Assembly (NCBI RefSeq): GCF_013299185.1
Contig: NZ_JAAFKG010000052.1
Location: 1-55,746, forward strand
Length of the DNA: 55,746 bases
Direction of reading: 5' to 3'
Origin: Microcoleus sp. bin48.metabat.b7b8b9.023
GTDB taxonomy: Bacteria > Cyanobacteriota > Cyanobacteriia > Cyanobacteriales > Microcoleaceae
This document shows, piece after piece, positions 35,901-42,463 of the stretch (positions are counted from its first letter, which is position 1; each line of letters starts with the position of its first letter). The notes under the pieces are model-generated. The model made no database searches. It worked only from the letters and a program-made list of their open reading frames with translations, and was not told the origin of the DNA. The position numbers were made by a program, and so were the translations under genes.

Positions 35901-37268
35901 TAAAACTGTGTGAGGTAAAGCCCCAGCAGGCTGAAAATCTCCTGGTAAGTTTTTTATATCGGCTAAAACTCTATCAATCAAAGCAATATCCTTGCTTATA
36001 TTTTTAGTATTAACAGGCTGTGGAAAATGCCCTGGTTTAAATTTACTCACAACTTCTTTAAACACATCTATATATCTGGTTAAGATAACAGTTTTGTCAA
36101 GGTTGTTTGTGATGAATTTGATGGCACGTTCACGAATTGAGCCATCACCATCAATAATTTCAAATACTCTAATTATCGTTTTAGCTAATTCTTCCGGTGT
36201 ATTTGGCCAATACAAAAACCCAGTTTTACCCTCAACTAAAGTAGCAGCGACACCACCAGCATTGTGGACTACAGGAATACAGCCACAGGCTTGAGCCTCT
36301 ATTGCCACCATACCAAAACTTTCTTCCTGAGAAGGAACAGCTATGATGCCATGTTGGGGGTAAATTTGTGGCATTTCACTATTAGCAACAGCGCCATGAA
36401 AATACACCCCACTTAATTGCTGACCTCTCAATTCTTTTTCATATTCATCTGTTCTATCTTTCCACAAAGATGCACTACCATAAATATTTACTTCTGTATC
36501 GGGAAATTTGCTCCGTATTTCTGGTAAAGCCGCGAAAAGAATATGCAAACCCTTATGATCTACAATTGCCCCGGCAAACATGATAGAATGGGGTTTACGC
36601 TCTATTGGTTTTGGAGTAAAAACTTTAGTATCTGTAAAATTAGGCACAACCCTAATCTTATTAATCGGCACACCTTGCGAAGCGATGGCTAGACGATGAA
36701 TATCTGACAGACATATAAACCTATCAAATTTATCAATATGATTGACTTCATTCGTGGCTAGCTGCCAATTGTGTATATGTAAAATCCAAATCTGCTTCGC
36801 TTGTTTTTTGTATTCACAAAATTTATTTAAATATGTCGCAAAAACGACGATATCATAATCAGATAGGAACGTTTGTAAATTGTCAGACTTGTTTAAAGGT
36901 ATGAAATTAACCCCTTGATATGTTTCTGGATAATTTACATAATTACCTGTGGCATAAACTAAAATATTTTCTCGGCTGACTAAAGCAGTAGTCAGCGCAA
37001 TTACTATCGTGCTGGTTCCCGCAAAAATTTCTGTTGTATTCCCTAACTGCTCGTAATAAAAAAGAATTTTCTTTCCGGATAATTCTTGAGTTGAATGTGG
37101 AGATTTTTCTTGATTTAACTTGTCATTATTAACAGATACGTCATCACAGACACTCACTCGATAACTATTAATGCCGGCTTGTATTTGTTGCAAACGATTC
37201 TTCGATTGCTCTAAATTAGCCTTAGCTTGACTCAATTTATCCGAATTTTCATGATTAGAAATTGCCAT
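29982..37268 (-). CDS. Multi-domain glycosyltransferase/methyltransferase, 2428 residues
   Basis: Modules in order: N-terminal coiled coil (1-40); GT4 (about 65-386; EESFGMVAIEAQACGCIPVV); SAM-type module (about 456-575; SLETGCGVSTLLLSN, LVLIDGAHGYPFPEIDYYF); methyltransferase-11-like module (about 739-920; LPLPDGFATKIAVHTF, LLKPGGSLCILP); a GT-B module of the spore-coat-like type (about 966-1300; SRTFESLACGGLVLQSQ); GT4 (about 1338-1700; SLYEGFGMPVAEAMACGCPV); GT2 (about 1711-1930; VSAIVSTYNSEKFI, NANADDRF); two TPRs (about 1985-2050); GT2 (about 2087-2320; VSVIIPTKNRPEML, YLDDDDIYYP); coiled-coil tail (2325-2428). Five transferase modules and two methyltransferase modules in one chain suggest an assembly line for one oligosaccharide. 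ATG at 37268; 46 bp after the sulfotransferase gene. The frame is open throughout, so it appears functional. Confidence 0.92.
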   Translation of the reverse strand: MAISNHENSDKLSQAKANLEQSKNRLQQIQAGINSYRVSVCDDVSVNNDKLNQEKSPHSTQELSGKKILFYYEQLGNTTEIFAGTSTIVIALTTALVSRENILVYATGNYVNYPETYQGVNFIPLNKSDNLQTFLSDYDIVVFATYLNKFCEYKKQAKQIWILHIHNWQLATNEVNHIDKFDRFICLSDIHRLAIASQGVPINKIRVVPNFTDTKVFTPKPIERKPHSIMFAGAIVDHKGLHILFAALPEIRSKFPDTEVNIYGSASLWKDRTDEYEKELRGQQLSGVYFHGAVANSEMPQIYPQHGIIAVPSQEESFGMVAIEAQACGCIPVVHNAGGVAATLVEGKTGFLYWPNTPEELAKTIIRVFEIIDGDGSIRERAIKFITNNLDKTVILTRYIDVFKEVVSKFKPGHFPQPVNTKNISKDIALIDRVLADIKNLPGDFQPAGALPHTVLEAIANYAKDYPINNSLETGCGVSTLLLSNISKINHKCFAFPRGDLDTVKLSPLLNKNTIEFIEGATQKKLPHYSFSEKLQLVLIDGAHGYPFPEIDYYFIYPYLDQGALLIIDDIWIPTIQNLYLFLKEDEMFELLEVIGNRTALFRRTNSVLLDPYGDGWWLQNYNKQRFPLGEFDPELRQNIRESLWPSPQKVDSDFELIREPKIKEWVPPCNGDLISSSLRQLGIEVVDYLVDIIEYKKYFKDAGYLKNFPEYQFSLPEKSLEHHLAIKLLKLSSSDIYIEVASEAPIAPKIYPRLYGVTSYVHSPAYPFGINQEMIGGNATNLPLPDGFATKIAVHTFPSFEEDADMGFIKEAARLLKPGGSLCILPLYLFDEYAVQTDPVTAISTGGVKFEEDAVVYCSLGWGHRHARFYDPQHLFDRICRNLNGLKLKVYRIKNSKQVDESCYIQFAAVLEKPLDDNTLGLDQHTATISYSLNSSQHKSSLSHQAKKTVGNFNHFSSMPSQPRIDVVLQATGTHGWNFSRGWANVLQRQGLLNRVFTPVAEWGALEPTDDDGLYEYLRNPQADIMLLLGFDWHSQSLHNTPKWQNQWDKARVKKVVTIPDSYFNDAVQNTHSWREQMSRAIKSTVPCVDAIICHHEPDVSFLSEEEYIAKPIIFSPFAVDTQYFHKNISFRERLDRAFFRGQVTNYHENSPYKNRGKLIEYLSLCQSVDVDKLDMSGLLRPVEAVQSYAETLNKYKILLSLPSLSPTLVSRTFESLACGGLVLQSQIIGGKSNELFREWEHLVYYNSENPDDLIEKIEYLLKNPDLAEDIAARGYQLCQEKHTIECRIEELVKWADSGFKVSEDTPKTSDATGQLILQSEGLHKTTNLHLQSSNNSLLVAVDGIFFQLNNTGIARVWKSLLEEWVKDGFAKDILVLDRAGTAPKISGIRYHQIPEYNYDDTDRDRQIIQQVCDEEGVNVFISTYYTTPLSTPSVFMGYDMIPELMEQNPDHPMWREKHRGIRYASAYVTISENTKRDLAGCFPNILADSITVAHCGIDSSFSPATQEEIIGFKSKYEIRKPYFIVVGERLGWKRYKNTTIFFEAFDNLPNWQGLEIVCIGSYLQLEDEIKVHVKDKRVHLLKLSDAELKVAYSGAVALVYPSLYEGFGMPVAEAMACGCPVITCPYASIPEVGGNAVLYVSGRDVNELIEAMIKVQKHEVRESLIRLGLEQCKQFYWSKMAEIVKSILIKTAGQKHSLPIKNTVSTPTYQYKVSAIVSTYNSEKFIRGRLANLVDQTLYTQSQLEIIVIDSNSEQNERSIVKEFQNKYPHIVYERTPDRETIYAAWNRGIRMCHGEYVINANADDRFASNAIEIMAKKLDDRPHLSAIYGDWLITRLENDSFDSTSDKFNFYYPEFIPPLLLYYQITTHAALIKKSVFDRIGYYRDDMKVFGDREFMLRFSANGLMAKKIPDIVGLYYENHKSISMGEVGYAALGNEYEPLRQEYLQPQILSKLFGYNYILNNSNLAKLYAVLGSFGKEFFVWNGQPVSDINFSEQVLCKALELDQTNFLALNNLGIIRSTQENYQQAIEMFNLALKHSNSDRQNIQANIAAVKNQCNTFADYFWLKPSMPMFIRTNQLANYSKVEEPLVSVIIPTKNRPEMLTQAIQSVLNQTFADLEIIVVNDGGVDVQLLISRLNTKSNIVYKKHDRALDRSAARNTGIRAARGKYIAYLDDDDIYYPNHIETLVKFLENGEYKIAYTDAVMAQQEKQNGEYVTVHRSIPYSLDFDKDKILVSNCTPNLCLMHEKSCLDEVGLFDETLSTHEDWDLIIRLSRKFDIAHIQETTCEFTQRNDGSNTSSHNRTDFTRTREIIFNKYYQYGEANPTILADQKEAFIAEAKELAQQVQQIQSQVIQKESQLQETQAEKSQLSAQVETWQRLTQEVQAKLDATQSEKEWVKTQLNSWKQTAEEMQIELDRSRLKLKQV

Positions 37269-37314
37269 GATTTTTATCCTTATTGTTCTAAGTTTTTGCT
37301 TGTGATTGTCCTAA

Positions 37315-38199
37315 TTATAAATAGCCCGACAAATTCCTGAAATAATCTGAGGTAATTTGCTGCTTGGCTTGTTCCAACCCAAATTTGAACTTCTGTAATT
37401 TCTCTCTACTCCTCTCTAAATTAAGTTGAAATAACTCATCTTCTTCTTGTAATTGGTTTTTTACCCATCCATGTAGCTTCAAAATGTCTTGCAATTCTAA
37501 GTTTAATTGCTTAATAGTACTCACCTGTAACTTCCTCCTATGATCTCCAGGTTTCACCTGCCTTTTATGAGAATAAATATCCTCTTTTACTTCAAATTTA
37601 GCCTCATCTATTAACTCTTTTCTTAGCTGTTCACTAGGCTTAATTTCGAGATGTCTGAACATTTCACTCAGCCAGACGGCGAAATCTGTAACCATATCTT
37701 CATATTTCAGAAGTAATACATTTTTTTTCTCCAAAAGATATGTCTCATACTGATTGTACTTTGTCCTCAACCAAGGACAGTGTTCGATCACCAAATTATC
37801 TATATTTTTATTTATTGCGTCTTCTCTTGCCGACTCTATCTTTGTCTTTTGGCTTTCTGGTATCCCATGACTATAGGCGAGAGAAAAATAAAGTGACGTG
37901 AGGACATCTCTTGGATCTCTCCACATCAGAATTACCTTGTATTTCTCCATTTCAGGTATGGGGTAATATTGCCTGAATGGCCCATAAATATGACCAGTTG
38001 TTTTAAACATATTATTAATTTTTTCAGGGTCATTGCCGGAAAATATTTTTTCTAAAGATTGACCAGCTTCCCACAAATCTCCTTCATAGTTTAGATAAGT
38101 CATACCTAAATCATGTGCCATATCATGCAAAATTTCAGTAGCATACACGGAAGCGCATTTGTGAGTCGTGAACCAAATAATACTTGGATTTGTCGTCAT
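37315..38199 (-). CDS. Sulfotransferase domain protein, 294 residues
   Basis: A cytosolic PAPS-dependent sulfotransferase fold. The PAPS 5'-phosphosulfate loop appears as IIWFTTHKCASVYATEIL near the N-terminus, and the 3'-phosphate site as WRDPRDVLTSLYFSLAYSHG. The C-terminal KRQVKPGDHRRKL resembles the RKGxxGDW region of the family, followed by a helical tail LNLERSREKLQKFKFGLEQA. It would transfer sulfate to a hydroxyl, probably of a sugar given the context. ATG at 38199, 19 bp after the coiled-coil gene and 46 bp before the giant glycosyltransferase, so it is inside one tight run. Confidence 0.87.
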   Translation of the reverse strand: MTTNPSIIWFTTHKCASVYATEILHDMAHDLGMTYLNYEGDLWEAGQSLEKIFSGNDPEKINNMFKTTGHIYGPFRQYYPIPEMEKYKVILMWRDPRDVLTSLYFSLAYSHGIPESQKTKIESAREDAINKNIDNLVIEHCPWLRTKYNQYETYLLEKKNVLLLKYEDMVTDFAVWLSEMFRHLEIKPSEQLRKELIDEAKFEVKEDIYSHKRQVKPGDHRRKLQVSTIKQLNLELQDILKLHGWVKNQLQEEDELFQLNLERSREKLQKFKFGLEQAKQQITSDYFRNLSGYL

Positions 38200-38218
38200 T
38201 TAGGTTAATCTGGTCAAA

Positions 38219-39823
38219 TTATAATGGGTGAGAGAGGGCTTTAGTTTTACGAATTGGCTTAACAGCAGATGTCCACCGCATCAATTGCTTCCACTCTTCT
38301 GAGTTGGTGAGTGCGTAGGTATCGAGTTGATGATCTTTCTCTGAGGATAATTTGGCAAAACTCTCTAGCCAGTTCATGAGTGTTTCTGTTTTGGAGAAAG
38401 GAGTACACTTCAAGGACTCCTGCAAGCGCTTTTGCATCTTGGTTACATCGCCTTTTTGGTAAGCATACCACGCATCCCTTACTAGAAGGCTATATGGTAT
38501 CTGGCTGGGTTGGACACCAGTATCGCTAACGGCATATTGCTGGAAATGGACTCGATCCAACTCTTCCTGAACTTGAACAAGTTGAGACTGATAATGCTGA
38601 GATTCTTCCTGAACTTGGGCAAGTTGAGACTGATAATGCTGGGATTCTTCCTGAACTTGGGCAAGTTGAGACTGATAATGCTGGGATTCTTCCTGAACTT
38701 GGGCAAGTTGAGACTGATAATGCTGGGATTCTTCCTGAACTTGGGCAAGTTGAGACTGATAATGATGGGATTCTTCCTGAACTTGGGCAAGTTGAGAGCA
38801 GAACCGCTTCAATTCATTTTGAAATTGATGCTCTTGAGACTGTGACTGCTGCAATATTGCTTTTATGTGACGCTGCTGAGCTTGGGACTGTTCCAATTCT
38901 TTTAGAACTTGGACAAGTTGAGAGTGCGCTCGCTTCAATTCCATGCTTCTGCTGCGAAGTTTAGACTGCGAGTGTTCTAATTCTCCCTGAACTTGTCCAA
39001 TTTGAACTCTCAATCGCTCCGCTTCCAACTGAATATGCTCTATTTGGGAGTTGCATTGTGCTAGTTCGGCCTGAGACCGTGCTAATTCTGCCTGCGTGGA
39101 ATGCAGTTGAAAACGAGTTCTCTTTAATTCCCACTCACTCTGATGCAGTTGTGACTGCGATTGCTCCAATACTTCCTCAGTCGATTTCAATTGTGACTGC
39201 GATTGCTCCAATACTTCCTCAGTCGATTTCAATTGTGACTGCGATTGCTCTAACTCTGTCTGAGCTTGATGCAGTTGTAACTGCGATTGCTCCAATACTT
39301 CCTCAGTCGATTTCAATTGTGACTGCGATTGCTCTAATACTTCCTCAGTCGATTTCAGTTGTGACTGCGATTGCTCTAACTCGGTCTGAGTTTGATGCAA
39401 TTGTGACTGCGATTGCTCTAACTCGGTCTGAGTTTGATGCAGTTGTGACTGGGAATGTTCCAATACTTCTTCGGTCGATTGTAATTGTGACTGGGACTGT
39501 TCTAATACTTCCTCTGTTGATTGCAATTGTGACTGAGATTGTTCTAATTCTACCTGAGTGGCGTGCAGTTGACTTTGATACTCTTGCAACAGTGTCTCAG
39601 CTTGTTGCATTTGATCTTGGAATTGTTCCAAGACTTCCTGAGTTTGATGCAGTTGACTTTGGGACTGCTGCCATTCACCCTGAGTTGCGTGCAGTTGACT
39701 TTGGGACTGCTGCAATTCACCCTGAGTTGCGTGCAGTTGCGCCATATAGTATTGCCATTCCCCCTGATTATGTTTGGGAAGTCCATAAGGCATAGTCGAA
39801 AATTTATTTTCTGAATCACTCAT
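38219..39823 (-). CDS. Repetitive Gln/Ser-rich coiled-coil protein
   Basis: A 534-residue protein. Residues 25-430 are repeats of 14 residues (two heptads): SQSQLHQTQTELEQ, LKSTEEVLEQSQSQ and LAQVQEESQHYQSQ, giving a long predicted coiled coil. A globular C-terminal part of about 100 residues (VRDAWYAYQKGDVTKMQKRL, SEEWKQLMRWTSAVKP) looks conserved but is not a family I can name. No signal peptide or membrane segment. It lies between two sulfotransferase genes (13 and 19 bp gaps), so a scaffold role for them or for the giant glycosyltransferase is the most natural guess. Repeat number is likely to vary between strains. Confidence 0.85.
   Translation of the reverse strand: MSDSENKFSTMPYGLPKHNQGEWQYYMAQLHATQGELQQSQSQLHATQGEWQQSQSQLHQTQEVLEQFQDQMQQAETLLQEYQSQLHATQVELEQSQSQLQSTEEVLEQSQSQLQSTEEVLEHSQSQLHQTQTELEQSQSQLHQTQTELEQSQSQLKSTEEVLEQSQSQLKSTEEVLEQSQLQLHQAQTELEQSQSQLKSTEEVLEQSQSQLKSTEEVLEQSQSQLHQSEWELKRTRFQLHSTQAELARSQAELAQCNSQIEHIQLEAERLRVQIGQVQGELEHSQSKLRSRSMELKRAHSQLVQVLKELEQSQAQQRHIKAILQQSQSQEHQFQNELKRFCSQLAQVQEESHHYQSQLAQVQEESQHYQSQLAQVQEESQHYQSQLAQVQEESQHYQSQLAQVQEESQHYQSQLVQVQEELDRVHFQQYAVSDTGVQPSQIPYSLLVRDAWYAYQKGDVTKMQKRLQESLKCTPFSKTETLMNWLESFAKLSSEKDHQLDTYALTNSEEWKQLMRWTSAVKPIRKTKALSHPL
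38560..38800 (-). repeat. 42-bp coding tandem repeat, array A
   Basis: Five to six head-to-tail copies of a 42-bp unit containing CTTGGGCAAGTTGAGACTGA and TAATGCTGGGATTCTTCCTG. The two central copies are identical or nearly so, indicating very recent expansion or gene conversion. The unit encodes LAQVQEESQHYQSQ on the minus strand. Confidence 0.93.
39140..39560 (-). repeat. 42-bp coding tandem repeat, array B
   Basis: About ten units of 42 bp with TTCAATTGTGACTGCGATTG and CTCCAATACTTCCTCAGTCG, in two alternating versions that encode LKSTEEVLEQSQSQ and LHQTQTELEQSQSQ on the minus strand. The reading frame on the opposite strand is open only because of the repeat. Confidence 0.9.
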
Positions 39824-39836
39824 TATTATCTCCTTT

Positions 39837-40850
39837 CTAATCTATGAATTGATTAATTGATGAAATTAGTTTAGTAAAATACTGTTGCTCTTTCCAGTCT
39901 TTAGTGTTTTGCGGGTTTTCTAGGAGTACCTCTAGGGGAAGTGTGCGCCATAGATCGAACCATTGAGGACGTTTTGAGTCGAGGAGATTTCGCATCTCTT
40001 CATAAGAATAACCCAATTGAATAAATTTTTCCACTCCTAAAAATTCTAAATAATCATTTACTAATCTCCAGACTTGAGGATTGTCTAGAGTGCTAATCCA
40101 TTTGTCTAAATTCTGGGAATCTGGTTTTGTGTCGTGGTACACCTTATTCTGATCTCCGTATCTCCAAACAGGGTAATCTTTTGATTTTCCATAATTTATC
40201 ATTTCTGCTGAAAATTCAATTCCTAACCAGCTACAAATTTTATTTATTTCCACTTCTGGATTCAACAACAACCATTCATAATGTAATGGCATACAGTTAT
40301 TATTTAATAATTTTATAGACTCGGTTAGTTTAGCGGGAGCTTCTAATAAATCTTGTTTATACAAATGGAGTTTAAAGTAATCGTCTACCGTCCAAGTATT
40401 TATCATAGAACATAAAACAGACAAAGGATTTCTCAATAAAATAATAAAATGAGCCTCTGGGAAAATCTTGTAAAGTTCGGATATTATCAAATAGTAGCGC
40501 GGTGTTTTATCCAAAAAATAAGTTTTGCCTGAACTGGTAGTTGCACAGTTGTATAAGTAAGAATACATTCGGCGCAAACCATTGAAATAAGCTTCTTTCC
40601 CCTCTGGCAATTCATTAACAAAACCTTCAACAGCATTCCTGGCCCATTCAGCATTATATTCTACTTCATATCCCTCTGACTGCATAGCATATAAAGGATG
40701 AAGCATTAACCAAGGTTCAGAAACTGTATGGATTTCACTGTGGTTTCCCAATATCCGCTGTGTTAATGTTGAGCCAGCACGAGGTTGAGAAATTAAAAAT
40801 ATTAGATTTTTGCCTTGTAAGATACTCTCGTCTGAAAATCCAGGTGTCAT
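39837..40850 (-). CDS. Sulfotransferase family protein, 337 residues
   Basis: A second PAPS-dependent sulfotransferase, from a different branch than the one at 37315-38199. The 5'-phosphosulfate loop is FLISQPRAGSTLTQRILGNH, and the 3'-phosphate site is IILLRNPLSVLCSMINTW. The general fold and the late HYEWLLLNPEVEINKICSWL match sulfotransferase_3-like proteins of cyanobacteria. It is the first gene of the minus-strand run of five (40850 down to 28425), with gaps of 13-72 bp. ATG at 40850. The acceptor is unknown; sulfated exopolysaccharide is the likely product in a cyanobacterium. Confidence 0.87.
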   Translation of the reverse strand: MTPGFSDESILQGKNLIFLISQPRAGSTLTQRILGNHSEIHTVSEPWLMLHPLYAMQSEGYEVEYNAEWARNAVEGFVNELPEGKEAYFNGLRRMYSYLYNCATTSSGKTYFLDKTPRYYLIISELYKIFPEAHFIILLRNPLSVLCSMINTWTVDDYFKLHLYKQDLLEAPAKLTESIKLLNNNCMPLHYEWLLLNPEVEINKICSWLGIEFSAEMINYGKSKDYPVWRYGDQNKVYHDTKPDSQNLDKWISTLDNPQVWRLVNDYLEFLGVEKFIQLGYSYEEMRNLLDSKRPQWFDLWRTLPLEVLLENPQNTKDWKEQQYFTKLISSINQFID

Positions 40851-41614
40851 ATTTTTTATTTTTACTGATTAATACATTCATCTCAGTAGAACAACCTAAG
40901 CTGTTCGACATTCAGATTGCATTATTTGTGGCTCAGACCCGATGCTATAACGGGTTCAAGCATAAATTTAAATTACTAACAGCTTACTCCTAAAAGTGAT
41001 TTTTCAGAAGAATACCACAATCTTGAGTAATTTTTGCCCGATCGCCCCGATCAATCTCAAACCACCCCCTTTCCAAGCATACCAGACTTCCGACCTCCGA
41101 TAATGTTCCCGCACGAATGAGGTATTATAGACTGCCGATCGCCCCCAACCCCTAAGCCATCGATCGCACAATAAATATTTCCCCGTGTGCTATTGACTCA
41201 AAACCCAACTTGTGAATTAAAGTCAAGCACTAGGCTCGGAACACAAAAAACCAACTTAAACTCGATCGCCACACTTCACTCCGATCGCCAGTTGTATCCC
41301 GTTCTACTACATACGGTGATTTTTGTTCGATCGCCTGCAATGAACTCAAACCGTCGTCTGCCGAAGGATATCAAAATTCAAGTATTTGAGGATCTTCCCA
41401 CACGTACCAAGTATTATGGATGAGCGATCGCCCTCAAGCGATCGACTTTCCCCGCGCGATCAGGTAAGCTGGAAAGGTCGATCGGGCTTTGCCGATACGC
41501 CATTGACTCAAAGCTGGATATGTGTATCCGAGTATAGAACCATACTTGTCCGATCGCAAAAATTAACTTAAACTCGATATCGAACCAGCTAATTATTAAT
41601 AGTAGAGGTTAACT
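40851..41614. other. Long CGATCG-dense intergenic region
   Basis: No credible gene in 764 bp. CGATCG occurs about ten times between 41038 and 41560, mostly as CGATCGCC or CGATCGCA. Two degenerate direct-repeat blocks of about 80 bp can be seen at about 41190-41270 and 41502-41582: both open with ATTGACTCAAA and end with AACTTAAACTCGAT. The region separates divergent transcription units (sulfotransferase run to the left, methyltransferase to the right), so promoters must be here, but none is clear. Confidence 0.55.
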
Positions 41615-42298
41615 GTGGATTTTCAGCAAGTACGAAGAGACATTGCTTTTCAATATCTCAAAGGCGAGGGCATAGAAGTAGGAGCCCTTCATGCTCCTTT
41701 GCAAGTTCCAGACAGCGTGAAGGTTCATTACGTCGATCGAATGTCTGTAAGCGATTTGAGGAAGCAATACCCAGAGTTGGGGGCGGTTGGTTTAGTAGAG
41801 GCGGACATTGTAGATAATGGCGAAACTCTCTCATCCATAGCTGATAACTCTTGGGACTTTGTCATTGCCAATCATATGATAGAACACTGTCAAAATCCGA
41901 TCGGGGCGCTAGAAAACTTCTTGAGAGTTGTCAAACCCGGAGGGCTTGTATATATGGGCGTGCCGGACAAACGCTATACATTTGATATAGATCGCCCCCT
42001 GACTACCCTCGACCACCTAATTCAGGACTCCAAAGAAGGGCCCGAATGGTCTAAGCTAGGTCATTACGAGGAATATGTCAGGCTAGTTGACAAATTTCCT
42101 GAAGAACAAGTACCCGAGCGAATGAAGTATTTGCTGGATATAGATTACAGCATTCATTTTCACGTTTGGACATCAGAGACTTTTCCAGAATTGCTCGCAT
42201 ACTGTCAAAAAAACTTATCTTCTAGTTTTGAAATAGAACTTTTCCAAAAAAACTCTCTCGAAATGATTATGATTCTTAGGAAAACAGCAACTGTATAG
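41615..42298 (+). CDS. SAM-dependent methyltransferase, 227 residues
   Basis: A class I methyltransferase. The SAM-binding loop is atypical (GEGIEVGALHAPL), followed by VHYVDRMSV, VEADIVDNG, a WDFVIANHMIEHC motif and LRVVKPGGLVYMGVPDKR. The type is common in sugar-modification clusters. The start is GTG at 41615, preceded by AGAGG at about seven bases. It is a single plus-strand gene between two minus-strand glycan runs, convergent with the gene ending at 42464. Substrate not readable from sequence. Confidence 0.87.
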   Translation: MDFQQVRRDIAFQYLKGEGIEVGALHAPLQVPDSVKVHYVDRMSVSDLRKQYPELGAVGLVEADIVDNGETLSSIADNSWDFVIANHMIEHCQNPIGALENFLRVVKPGGLVYMGVPDKRYTFDIDRPLTTLDHLIQDSKEGPEWSKLGHYEEYVRLVDKFPEEQVPERMKYLLDIDYSIHFHVWTSETFPELLAYCQKNLSSSFEIELFQKNSLEMIMILRKTATV

Positions 42299-42321
42299 CC
42301 AGCTTAATATTTGATTAATGC

Positions 42322-42463
42322 TCAGTCCAGCTTGGGGGAATATCCAGGTTTAGCTAAATCTGATGCTGGTGTTGATGAAATAGCAAATTTACGGTAAACG
42401 CCAGCGAAATTCGGTTGAATCGCGATCACCTTTTGATAAGATGCGTGCGATGATCGCCCCGGG
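42322..42463 (-). pseudogene. Disrupted 3' continuation of the GT-TPR gene
   Basis: On the minus strand beyond the stop at 42464, another frame reads SYQKVIAIQPNFAGVYRKFA and runs to a stop at 42322. This is the exact continuation expected of the interrupted TPR (compare FYQKAIALKPNFAGVYRNLA in the protein at 15441-20021). The TAG stop stands where the TPR Trp codon TGG is expected (QQQK-stop versus QQEKW), and a short insertion within the following GCGATC-rich sequence shifts the frame. So one nonsense change plus one indel have removed the original tail. Confidence 0.78.

Noticed and set aside
38510..38845. Plus-strand 111-codon frame with Leu-rich repeats
   Set aside because: Antisense reading of array A of the coiled-coil gene.
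39058..39795. Plus-strand open frame of 245 codons opposite the coiled-coil gene
   Set aside because: It exists only because the 42-bp repeat lacks stops on both strands; the minus-strand frame has start, spacing and a conserved C-terminus.
41187..41423. Plus-strand 78-codon frame in the CGATCG-rich gap
   Set aside because: No Shine-Dalgarno sequence, no conserved pattern, and the region is rich in degenerate repeats.
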